This document shows, one piece after another, positions 25,501-38,660 of a stretch of DNA of 64,000 nt. The notes beneath the pieces were generated by a model. That model did no database searches. It had not been told where the DNA came from and saw only the letters and a list, made by a program, of their open reading frames with translations. This stretch comes from Acanthosepion lycidas (Eukaryota; Mollusca; Cephalopoda; Sepiida; Sepiidae): NCBI GenBank assembly GCA_963932145.1, contig OZ010581.1, positions 85,047,968-85,111,967 of the forward strand. The letters run 5' to 3'. Each line of letters opens with the position of its first letter. The stretch's first letter is position 1. A program made the translations under genes and the position numbers.

Positions 25501-28500
25501 TTTTTGTGACAATATTTAGCTATAGTAATTGATTAACTAATTAACCATTACACAAGAAATACTGAGAACGGAAAGAAGATATCCTGAAAAATATCCCATT
25601 TGAATTTAAAAAGATTTTATTTTATTTCAAAAAAGTTACTTTTCTCAAAAAAAACCCTGAGAATTGGTGTAAACAGTGAACTCACAAAAAAGCTATATGC
25701 GAGTTTTTGACAGTTGATTAATGATGTTTGTAAAAGTACTGGTTAAAGAAAACCCAAGAACAAGATATCATTTTAAGTACCAGCAAGGCAAGGCCATGTC
25801 TTGATTATAAAAAAAATATTCCGAAATATTTGCCAATGTGGGGTGGAGAAAATTCCCATCATTTATTTTCTCAAAGAAGCCAAGGAATGCATAGATGCTA
25901 AACTCCACGAAGGGGACAAAATGGCGGGCTTTGACGATTGATGACGTTGTAAAAGTACTGGTCGAGAAAAACACAGAATAACCAAGCGCCGAGGATATCG
26001 TTTTAAGTGTATATAACAGTTGGATAAAATTTGATTTGTTTCTTTCAACATACTTGAACCTCTCAGGTTTTTATTTGCTTCTTTTCTTTACACTTGTGAG
26101 ATATCTCCCCCAGTTTAGTCTCATCTTACACTATGGCCCGATGCCTGATTGATCTTGTCTACCTAAGATCAAAATCACAACGTGGGTAGGTTAGACTTGA
26201 GAGCGAAGTAGTTGCTTTAGTAACTAGCCATTGGAAGTGAGCTAAGAACGACAGAGCTGGTGTTGAACCGGTTGCATCTTGTGTGAAGCCATTTGAAATC
26301 AACTGACCATCCTACTTGGTACCCTGACCAAAGGATCCCACTGGGCAGCAACAATGGACCAGGACACAGGTTGGTGGCAGCAACTAAGAGTCAACCCCAA
26401 AACGCTTGTAGGAGAAATATCACAGTTTTGCACCGCGAGTTGGGATTGACCACAGGCTGATGACTCGGTTTCACATTTGGTATTAACTTTTTTTTAAATT
26501 AATGCCTTATATTTTGAGAGTTTTTAATCTAATCACAATTTTTCCCTTTCTTTAGGTCTATTCTGTATTGTACCATGTATTGACTCATATAGCAAGGTTG
26601 ACATGAGAACAGTTTCTTTTGATGTGCCGCCACAGGAGGTAAGGATTTACATTAATTTGGAAATTTGAAATTTAATTTTTTAAAAACTTAAATAGCCTTT
26701 AAAATTCCCAAAGTAAATTTGTTTTTTATAATCTGAAAATATTTTTTTAAAAGAAAGTATATTAATGCATTATTTAAACTTAGTTATAAAAATGGTAATC
26801 TGAAAGCATTGAATGCAAGTTTCATTTGTTGTGAGTTTGTAATGATTAATATAAATGTTTGACTTGTATGAAATTTAACAAATTGTAATCTACTAAATGA
26901 TTTAATAATTTGGTCTTGATTTATTTCATATAATTTTGTAAAGTGATTGAACAAAATTTTTGTTTGATATATCCTCTGTAAAAATTAATATTCTTACAGG
27001 TGCTGACCAAAGACTCTGTTACGGTGGCTGTAGATGCTGTTGTCTACTTCCGTGTCCAGAATGCCACCATGTCCATTGCTAATGTAGAAGATTCCAATCG
27101 ATCAACTAAACTCCTTGCACAAACCACTTTACGCAATGTCCTGGGAACTAAAAACTTGAGTGAAATTCTTTCTGAGAGAGAATCCATCAGCCATTTGATG
27201 CAGGTAATATATGTTACTTGAGCTTATCACAAAAAGCTTATTATAGTCATTATACAAAAAGAATTTTAACTTAGTTCCATTATGCTCTCACTTTTATTTA
27301 TAAATGATTCTGAGGATAGAGAAAATGTTGACTGCAAACATCAAAGTTGGAAAAAAATCTGTTAGCTGATCAATCTGAAAGCTAAAGATAGATTACTTTT
27401 CTCTCCATTTTTAATCTTTCTTTAGAGTTTTCAACATATTAGCCTTGACTGTTTACTTACTTTTTTTTTCCTTTAGCAGTTGGACAACTCACTTTAAGAG
27501 ATTATTAAAAAAATTAGTTGAACTTTCCTAATCCCAAATTTTGTGATGTTATCACACTTGGAATTGAATCTCATCTCGGTTAATTTTTTCTACTCTTTTT
27601 ACCTTTGTGTTGCTTTTCAGTTTCTGTCACTAAACTGGAGTATATGACTCCAATACTACTCAGCCCATGGAATGAACTTCTGACTGTTGGAAAACCTGAT
27701 ATGCTTTTGAATAATGTTAGGTCTATTGTATCATTTCAGGTGTCTTATCATCCAGTGTTGCTCTCTCTTTATTATCTTGACTTCATTCCACAGATGTGAA
27801 TGACCACCATCTTTCCTCCATACTTTTAATGAATGTGGCTGGTCTAGCATTTGTATTCATTTCTACAACTGCATGGTATAGAATACATATCATTCTTGGT
27901 TACAATTTCTTCCTAGGAAGCTGTCTTCAATGAGTTAAACTGTTTCTGAATACCATTTTTATGTGAACTGAAAATCCACTGTATTTTTTCTAGTGTTCTC
28001 CTTATTTATGGTGGACACTGTTTCAAATTCTTGGTTGTTGTCCATGAACCTTCTGTCCTAGCTTGTAGAATCTGTTATGCTTACAGAGTAATTGTTACAG
28101 GGTAATTGTTACCTTGAATAGTGCTGGACCATAGAAGATCAACTGACCCTCTTGAGTAAACTAAATAAACAGAATATTCTAATCCAACATTCACTGAACA
28201 GTACCTGAAGTTCAATTCACACTATCCATAAAGTATCAAGAAAAGAATTGGTCAAGTGTTGATGCATTAAGGATAAAGGGATGATCAGCATAAGGTAATA
28301 AATCTGATAAGCTCATTTGTAGACTTAGCACAAAGATAAATACCATTTGCCAAGTCACTCAAAGATTTCACCATTTGAGTACAGAATAAAAATAATGTCT
28401 GTACTCAAAATCTTTGAATGCCTTTCAAAATTACAATACTGAATTGTTCAAGACATATGTACTTTGGATTCAAGCATTGGTTAAAACATATCTCTGTCAG

Positions 28501-31500
28501 TTAGAAGTTCAATCCTTTCATCAGGTAGAAAAGTCATTTCTAGTTCACTGAAAGAAACTGACAAGCAACACAAAGGCAAACATTCTGGAGATTAAATGAT
28601 GTGTCCTGAGAATAAAAAGCAGAATGAGAACAATCTAGCCCAGTAGATTGAATAAAGAGTTAGATCCAAAATTCCAAGGACATAATGATTATGACATACC
28701 TGAAAATGGCTGAAGAGTATAACAGTCAAGAGGAAGATGTTAGTCTGAAGTACTTTAAATTGAAATTTTTAAAAAAAATGTTAATTTAAACTTTAGACAT
28801 TACATGTCTTATTTGTAATAAGCATTTGAACTTGGCCTCTACTAATTTATTTAAGCTGTTAGAAGAACGAGATAGTTTGGATGTTTTGTTGTTCATATTC
28901 TGCTAACCTCAAATGTTCAAATATTTGCTGTTGATATAAAAGTTGATAATCTAATGTTTATTAAACAAATGCATTCCAGCAAGTATTTTATTTCACTATA
29001 CTGTGTAATTTGATTTCCACATGTTAGAAGCTTGAAGCGATTTTCTTTTGTTGAATGCACATACTTTGGTGGAGAAAATGGCAAGTTACTTCATCAGAAC
29101 AAGTGACAGAGGAGGTCGAAAGTACTTCGGCGAACAAAAAATACACCACTTGATGAATTTCAACTTAAAATCAAAAAGATAGCTAGATAACTACAAAACT
29201 TGTAAAATAAATAGATATATATCTATATTGTTTAATAAAACATGCTTGAATGAAGATATGCTGCATATATATATATATATATATACGCACACACACACAC
29301 ACAGGGGTTGGACAAAATAATTGGAACACTTGTTAAATTCAAAGAAAATTTATTTAATATAGAGTTGGTTCTCCTTTAGCCTCACAGACAGCTTTAATAT
29401 GTCTAGGAATAGAATCATACAGCTTCCTGACTTCATCCAGAGGAATTTTCAGTCATTTTTCAGGTAATCTTTGCTGTTGATTCTACCATGCAGGGCAACT
29501 ATTGGACTGAGACATTTCCATGATATGGCAGTCCAAACTATCACTGATCCACCTCCATGATTTACTGTCGGAAGAAGGCAGTCAGGGTTGTAAGCTTCTT
29601 TGGGCTGCTTCCACACATAAACTCACCCTGAAGTTGGTAAAAGAGAAAAACTGGACTTGTTTGAGAATATGCCTTGCTTCCATTGGTCTGCAGACCAGGC
29701 ATTGTGATCTCTGCACCATTTCAACCTCTTTTGAATGTTGCAAGTTGAGAGAAGAGGTTTTCTCACAGTGGTTCTTCTATGATATGCAACCTTTTGGAGC
29801 TCACGGTGAACGGTTTTAGTAGAAACTGAACTATTCAGATGGTTATTCAACTCAGCAGTCACTTTGGCCACATTTTTCCGATGATTTTTTTGCCACATTG
29901 CGTTTCAATGCAGTAAGTTTGCAAGTCCAGCCCGAATTGCTACGGTTGCTAGAGGTCTTGCCCAGTTTCTCGAATTGCATCAGTGTTCTTGATATGGTAG
30001 CTCTTGAAAAACAAAACTGTTCAGCAACCTTAGAGATTGAGGCTCCTGCCATGCAAGCTCCAACAATTTGTTCTCTTTCGAACTTGGAGAGGTCACGCAT
30101 TTAGCCATTGGATTAGATAAATAAACGTATTTACAATAGATATAACCTGCAATTACGAAGTTTTAGTTAAATTTCTTAATATAATAGGTCTTTGAAATAT
30201 AGGAGTGGATTTTGCAACTGTTCCAATTATTTTGTCCAATCCCTGTGTCAGCAATTATAGTGCTGGTATGATCAAAGCAAAGCCATGCCACATAGGAAAA
30301 ATAAAAAATGTTCTTTGCCAACCAAATAAAGAAAAGACAGAAATTTCTTTGGGGTCTATTTTCAATGTGGTTTATATTGTTCTTTGTACAGAAATATTAA
30401 CCCTTTTCCCCTTTGAATTCTATCATGACACTTTGCTCAGTTTACCTAAGTCTGGAACAAGACTTAAGTTAGACATTCTCCTTGGCAGCAAGTCACATGG
30501 GATTCAGCAGTTCCTCCTGCTGTCTGTTCTCATCTGCATCTCTGGGCGGCGACTCCGGAACTGGTTTTTGGTTGCTTCAGTGTTCTGCTTATATTGACTA
30601 TTACCCAAGACTGGCATAGGGGTCAACGTGGTTAGGGTAACTGGTGTTTCTCCTATCATCCAACATGAGTTCTTTGTTGTCTGGCTTTGGAAAATTAATA
30701 TCCCAAACTTTTGGAAGATCTCTTTTCCTATGAAACCTTGTAGGTAATTGACCCACCATGATAACTCCTTTCTCTTATTTGTGTTTCGTACCATTACTTC
30801 CCAATGGCCATAGGCAATTCATCCTATTACTTCCCAATGACCATAGGTAATTCATCCCATTACTTACCAATGGGCATAGGTAATTCATCCCATTACTTCC
30901 CAATGGCCATAGGCAATTGATACCATTACTTCCCAATGGGCATAGGCAATTGATACCATTACTTCCCAATGGGCATAGGCAATTGATACCATTACTTCCC
31001 AATGGGCATAGGCAATTGATACCATTACTTCCCAATGGGCATAGGCAATTGATACCATTACTTCCCAATGGGCATAGGCAATTGATACCATTACTTCCCA
31101 ATGGGCATAGGCAATTCATACCATTACTTCCCAATGGGCATAGGCAATTGATACCATTACTTCCCAATGGGCATAGGCAATTGATACCATTACTTCCCAA
31201 TGGGCATAGGCAATTCATACCATTACTTCCCAATGGGCATAGGCAATTCATACCATTACTTCCCAATGGGCATAGGCAATTTGTACTATTACATCCCAAT
31301 GGGCATAGGCAATTCATACCATTACTTCCCAATGGCCATAGGCAATTCATCCTATTACTTCCCAATGGCATAGGCAATTTGTACTATTACTTCCCAATGA
31401 CCATAGGTAATTCATCCCATTACTTACCAATGGGCATAGGTAATTCATCCCATTACTTACCAATGGGCATAGGTAATTCATCCAATTACTTCCCAATGGC

Positions 31501-33958
31501 CATAGGCAATTGATACCATTACTTCCCAATGGGCATAGGCAATTCATACCATTACTTCCCAATGGGCATAGGCAATTGATACCATTACTTCCCAATGGGC
31601 ATAGGCAATTGATACCATTACTTCCCAATGGGCATAGGCAATTGATACCATTACTTCCCAATGGGCATAGGCAATTGATACCATTACTTCCCAATGGGCA
31701 TAGGCAATTGATACCATTACTTCCCAATGGGCATAGGCAATTGATACCATTACTTCCCAATGGGCATAGGCAATTCATACCATTACTTCCCAATGGGCAT
31801 AGGCAATTCATACCATTACTTCCCAATGGGCATAGGCAATTTGTACTATTACTTCCCAATGGCCCTAGGCAATACATACCATTACTTCCCAATGGGCATA
31901 GGCAATTTGTACTATTACTTCCCAATGGCCATAGGCAATTCATACCATTACTTCCCAATGGGCATAGGCAATTTGTACTATTACTTCCCAATGGGCATAG
32001 GCAATTCCTCTATCCTTCTTGGTATCTCATCTATACCTGTCACCTCGCTTGTCATTGGCACAAATCTGGTTTTCAAACTGTGTGGCATGGCATAGCTTCT
32101 GGTCATTAATTAGAATTAACATTTTAATTTCCCATCAGCAAATTTTTCCCAGCCTGGTCATACAATCAGAAATTTACAAGTTGTTTCTCCAGTCAGCTAC
32201 CTCTATATCTTGTTAGGGTTATTGCTGGGTATTTACATAAAGAAATTCTATTTCTCAACTTGTTTACAAATTCCACTTTTTGATAAGTAGAATAAATCAA
32301 TTTTTTTCTATTTTGCCTTGTCTTTAAAAATTACTATATATTATCTTTTCAATTGGTTTTCTTTTCTGATGGCCCCTAGGAGATTGTATTGTAACTTCTA
32401 CTTTATGGCCACGTCATTAATCGTCAGGCCAGCTTTTACCAGATGGTCTTTGTGATATTATCCTTTCCTCAACACAACAAAGTCACTTTCCTCAAGCCGT
32501 CTGCTTAAAAATAGACTTTCATGTTTAAAAGCAATTTCTTTCTCCCAGTTTGTCTATCATTCCATTTTGTCAGGTTCCAAGTTATATTTTGATTTTAACC
32601 ATATTCTTTCCATTTTCCAATATGTGTGTGTGTGTGTATATATATATGTATATATGGCATAAAAAGCAAGAAATTTTTTTATTATAGGCCACGATAGATT
32701 TAAAATAAAAACACACACACCAGTCAACTGGTTTCATCCCCTCTCATCAGAACTGTTAACGGGTGACACAAATTATGGAGAGAAAAAAAAAAAACAAGTC
32801 TGTCATGGATGATGTGAATGAATGGACAGGGAAAGAAAAAAAAATTATAAAAGTTATACCTAGCAAACAGTCTTTTTGTTTCCAAAGAGCAGGTCGCCTG
32901 GACCTGATGTACAGCGTCTTCCACACCATCTAGCATCTTTGTTGGTATAACATTTATAATTTTTTTTTTTTTTTTTCCAGCAAATTCAAATAATACCAAG
33001 CATATGTACTATTTGATGAAACAAGTATTTGGCCCTAGGTCTACCAATATTGCTCCTCTCAGGACAGAGGACGGCAATAATCTCCTCACAGACATGGATG
33101 GCATGGCCAAAAGATGGAAGAAACACTTTGATAGGCTACTGAATAGGCCTTCAAATGTGGACCCTGAGGTTCTCAAGAAGATACCCCAAAGACCCATGGT
33201 GGTAGAACTTAAGAGCCAACTATTGCTGAGCAAGGTTCTGCATGGTAGAGCTGTTGGTGTTGACGGCCTTCCTACTGAAATATGCCGTTATGCTGGAACA
33301 CATTTAAGTTAAATTATGCATGATCTTATTGTAAAGATTTCAAGAGATGGAGAAGTGCCAAAAGATTGGAAGGATGCAATAATGGTACCTATTAGGGTAA
33401 AGGTGCCCGGGAATTATGTGGTAATTATAGAGGAATTGCTCTCCTTTCTTCGGCAGGTAAGATCTTAGCCTCTGTTCTCTTATTAAGATTAAACCAGAAA
33501 ATAGTTGACAATATACTGCCTGAAGAGTGTTTCTCAGAGAGCTGGTATTGCTGATGGCATCAAGATCTTCCATGAGGCATCACAAAAATATACAGAACTG
33601 AAAAGAGGAGTTCGGAAAGGATCCCTGAATTGCCATGAGGTGCCAACCTGGCCATATGCCAAATGCAATCGGATATGTCTGTCCAAGGAGGGTCTGCTCA
33701 GTCACCAGAAATCACACCAACACCAATAGTCTATTGCATATGACGATTTTGTAATGGTATGCATTGAATGCTCAACCTGCACTAGAGTGTGCAAGTCCAG
33801 GTTGGGCTTGACAAGGTATATAAAAAGACACATTGGAAGTGATGATGTTCAAAGTCAACTTTCACCACTCAGAAATGATTTGACATGTCATATAAGTAAC
33901 AAGAAATGCAGATTGATGACTGGCTTTATGAGACACTGTCGTTCATACAACAAATGAA

Positions 33959-34002
<44 letters not shown>

Positions 34003-37000
34003 ATCCAGGTTGAACACAATGTCCTGACAGAGTAAGAATATAATATAAAAGGTTCAAACACTATTCCATGGTTATAATTTATTATATTGAAATAATCATG
34101 AACCAATTCATTAGACCTCAAAAAGAAAAAATATAACTCCAGGTATAAACAACAAAATTTTAGTGAGAGTGTATGTGTGAGAGGGAAATGTATTAAAGCT
34201 CTAAAGAGAGGTGTAATGGAAGAAAGAAGAACAAGAAAGGCCTAAAGGTGAAAGTGGGGATTAAAATTTAACAGTAAGAAGTTTTAAAGAGAAGAGCTAA
34301 CTAACGATTTAACGATGAGATACAGATAAATATGAATAATTTTCAGGATTAAATCTCTACGGATTCACTGACCTAAAATTAAAAAACTGACACCAGAAAC
34401 GTGTGGATACATTTGTGGTGACATTAAGCACAATAAAAAATTATATGATCTAAACTTACAATCCAGTCAATTTATACTGCTGATGCATATATGAAAAATT
34501 TTCCATCTGGTTTGCACTACTAAACTTATGTATACAAGAAAGGAGAAGATGAGAGGGTGGGGGGACAAACTAAAAACAAGAGCATCTATAAAAGAAATAA
34601 TGTATAATCAAGAATAATTAGACAATTTTCATGCATTTCCCTCTCATCTTCCAGAAGTGGGGTATGTAAACAAAGCAAAAGACAAAATAGATAATCAGGA
34701 TTGTTGGCTTCAAATATGTTTTATGTGACCAAGTCTGTATATTTACATATGTGTGTGTATATATACTTTAAAATTAAAAAAAAATAGACAACCTTAAGGG
34801 TCCATTGATTATATTTTATTTCCCCATGAAGGTGTTTTTTTTTTTTTTTTTTTCCTGGTTCCTCAGATCACATTTCCCAGCATAAAAAATGGTTTTAAAT
34901 TTACTTATTATTTTTATTCGCTTTTGAGGGGTAGTTTTAAGTTGATGTAAGGTGATAGAGAGAGGAGGAGGTGACAGATATGGTTGAAATTAGAGCAAGA
35001 AGAGTGAGATAAGAATAATTTTAAATCGATTTTTATTAAAATACTTAAAAGTAAGAGAGTTGGGTAAGGACCAGACATTGACCTATTTAATAAGTCATCT
35101 GACAGGAAAAGACACAAAGAGAAAAAAAACGTGAAAGATATAAGCAATCAAATATGGAAGCAGGGGTGGGAGGAAAAAATTGGGTAAAGAAGAAAAGGAA
35201 GAATAAATATAATAGGCATATTGCAGTTAATTTCAAAAACACAGATTGATATAGTTTACAGTTAATGCTTGACATTAATGTTTTAATTTTAATTGACATT
35301 CAATGATTCTATCTCGCATATCTCTGGATAATTTTTTAGTTTTTGCCATTTTCAATCCTTGAATTGCAGAATGCACATCAAAGAGTCAGATATTTACTAT
35401 CTTGTAAACAATTGTGTGCTTCTCTGATTGGTCAGACATAACATTCCAATACTATTGAAAATTTGAATATTTAAAATCTTTTAAAATACAAAGTTTCGAT
35501 TGGAAATTTGAACAGTGTCATGTATCCAATACTTTTGCATAGGGTAATTTTGAACTTTGATAAAAAAAATGGATTCAACCATGAGTTTTTAATTTTCCTT
35601 CCACATACAACTAAAACAACTTTACAAGATATTACTTATCAAATATCAGGCAAAATGGCGAACATAAACTAGAGCTATAACAGAAAATAACATGTATCCA
35701 ATACTTATGCATGTCACTGTATATACACACACACACGTATATATATACATATATGTATGTATCCAAACATACAAATCCAAACGAGTAAATACCTCTATAT
35801 AAACACCTTCATGCGCATACACACACATGTATATACTTATAAATGCCATATAATCATCTACAAATGTCAACACAATTATAACACATATCAACAAATATGC
35901 CCATATACATATATCTTTACACATATACAGTATAACATAAGCAATTAATCCTATATATAGACACCAGGTGTTGTTTCATGTCTAGATAATTTAAAATTCC
36001 GGAGTTTCCAAGGACAAGCCTCCCAAATATTAGATGTAGTTTGTTATTTTGAGACAATGTCTGTGCCTGCATTTGAAGATAATTTCATTGCGGTGATTTA
36101 GTAATTCCTCAGGTTCATTATGTTTGATTATTAAGATTATTATTAATGTAGAGGTCACATCTGTCTCTAAAGTTTCTAGGAGTTTGAGCCCTAGAGATAA
36201 TTCTCCATTTCAACTGTGAGGTGAAGCCGTTTTCCACCAGATCTTAATAGTATTTAGACAGCACTGTTTGGTGTTTAAGGGATTCATTAATGAAGGAATG
36301 GCGATGGTTATAAAGGCGCTGCTTCCAATTCCAAGCAGATATTCCAATATAATCCTTTTTTCGGTTTGTATTCTCTATGGTGAAGATTGTGGCTTCATAC
36401 ATCTCATTTTCCGTCATACATAATCATCCCACTGGGCATTCAGATTTTACCCTGCAATTATAGGTAGAAATACTTTTTGTAATTGATTATTATTAAATTT
36501 TCTAATAATATTATTATTGTAGGAATTTATAATTTTCTCCATATTGTTTACTAATTTTCAATTTCATTTTATTAAAGATTTTTTTCAGTTTTTACTAAAA
36601 TGTTTCTTTTAAATTTAAGAACTACTTTCCTATATTAATGTTGGATAATTTGCAGAATGGAGGGTTGAACCATATAACCTTCCTTTTTCTATTCTTGGAC
36701 TTATTGGACGTATTGTTAGTCGTTTTTTGTTTTTTTTTGTTTTTTTTAGATAAGTTAATGTCTATTGGAATTGACTCTTTATTGGGGCTTGATTATATCT
36801 AAATTTGCTTTCGTTAAATATTTTGCAGCTAGAAGACAGTTTGTTTATTCTGACATTGACTGTGTTGGGAATTTGATTTATAACTACTTTGGGGTGGTTC
36901 AAGTTGACACTTACATGGGAGCTTGGTTTTCTTTTTGGAAGGGTTGAAGATGTTATTGTAGAGATTAAATGTAACATCCAGGAAATTAACAATTTTAAGT

Positions 37001-38603
37001 TGGATGTCAATATGTCAATTTTAAATCCCAGAAATTGGAAGGCCTTAATGATTTTTTTCTGTAATTTGGAGGTTAGAGGACCATTGATATTAGGTATAAC
37101 AATGAGTCCATCATCTCTGTACAGCCCTACATTTTGGGGGTCCAAGAATCTACTTACCAAAAATGTATATATATACTAAATCTGCTATTTGGACTGAATC
37201 ATATGCTCTCATGGGAACATCGAAATTTTCATTGTTTAATATATATTATATTAGTATTTAATGACTCCAAGGGGAGTCATTAAATACTAATATAGACTGT
37301 CTGGAAGCCATTATAATTTTTATTGTGCTGGCCTTGTTCATATTGTTGATCATGCTAGATAACATGCTCTCTCAGAGAAGCTGTAACTAAGGTCTGCTCA
37401 GTATACTTGCAAGTATCAACCACAGGTGGTCTCTGTGTGTGTTGAGCAAACACAAATGTGCCTGAGCAAATGTCTGCAATAGGGATTGGCTAGCCGCCAT
37501 AGTAGACAGGTTCCCTCAAATATGAATGGCCTTCTATTATATATATATATATATATTTTAAGACATAGAAGATTGAAGTTCAGATACAGTAAATTCGATC
37601 TTGCTAACCGAACGCTCCTCTGTGGCCAAATTGGTTAAAGGCACATCAAGCTAAATGATGGTTCCGTATAGGATACAGGTTTGAATCCTGTTGGAGGACG
37701 AATATTTTCTGTGAAAATTTCTCAGACATTCAGGCCGGAAAAATGTTTAGTACTGTTTATTATAAACAAAGCATTTACTTAAATATTTGTATCTATGAAA
37801 AGAATGTATAAACATAAAAATGTCTTAAAATAATTGTCGGACTTTGTCCATTTCATAATATATATATATACATGAAATAGATAAGTTGGTCAATAAAACA
37901 GAGTCAAAAGAAAGGGCACCAATGTAATTAGTATGAAAAACATTTATTAATATTAACCACATATATACATACATACACACACATACACACACAGACATAT
38001 ATAATGACATGATAATTCTAAAAATTTCACTATATAAGAATATGCTTTCCCTTGCAAGATTTGAACACACCTCTCACAAACAAAGTGCTTACATGGTTAA
38101 GCAGAATTGGATAGTGCTTTATCAATGCAAACCTTTCCCAGTCTCTCCAAATATTCATATTTGCTTATGTAATGATCATGGTCTTTTTTGGAGCAATCAG
38201 GACTGGTGTTCACTCTTTATCTTTGGTTAAATGTAATGATTACAAATTATCTTGGTTAAGATTTTCAAGAAAAACAATGGATCTACTTAAGCAATGTCAG
38301 CTTTTCTGTGATGTGATCAGCCTGGTTGCTTTTGATCACTTTTCAGAAGAGATGGTTAAATCTTTTTCTATAATATTTGATAACATCATGATGCTGAATT
38401 CTGTCCTTTTTGAAGAGAAGCCTCTACTCGTTACATTTGAAGTCTTTGAACAAACAAATGTCAGTTTGCCCAGAACAAAACAATGCAGAAGAGTTGATAT
38501 TAATGCATACAAGTTTTTTATGTCTAGGTCTTCATGCCTTCATAACCAGCTGATTAATTTTTCATTCCACTCTCATATACATTGCATATTGTGTGTGTGT
38601 GTA

Positions 38604-38660
<57 letters not shown>

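Noticed and set aside
30504..30794. 96-residue minus-strand frame next to the minisatellite
   Set aside because: No recognisable domain; it overlaps an equally long plus-strand frame, and neither is supported.
30787..32008. Regular repeats resembling a CRISPR array
   Set aside because: The units are directly tandem with no unique spacers, and the genome is clearly eukaryotic.
30775..32109. Long open frames of about 200 residues on both strands with 11-residue repeats
   Set aside because: They exist because the 33-bp tandem unit is a multiple of three and stop-free in several frames; both strands are open at once, they sit inside an intron, and a single-base unit variant breaks them.
37611..37705. 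Functional tRNA gene
   Set aside because: A and B boxes are present, but the middle does not fold into a clean anticodon arm and the context is repeat-rich, so a tRNA-derived SINE fits better.
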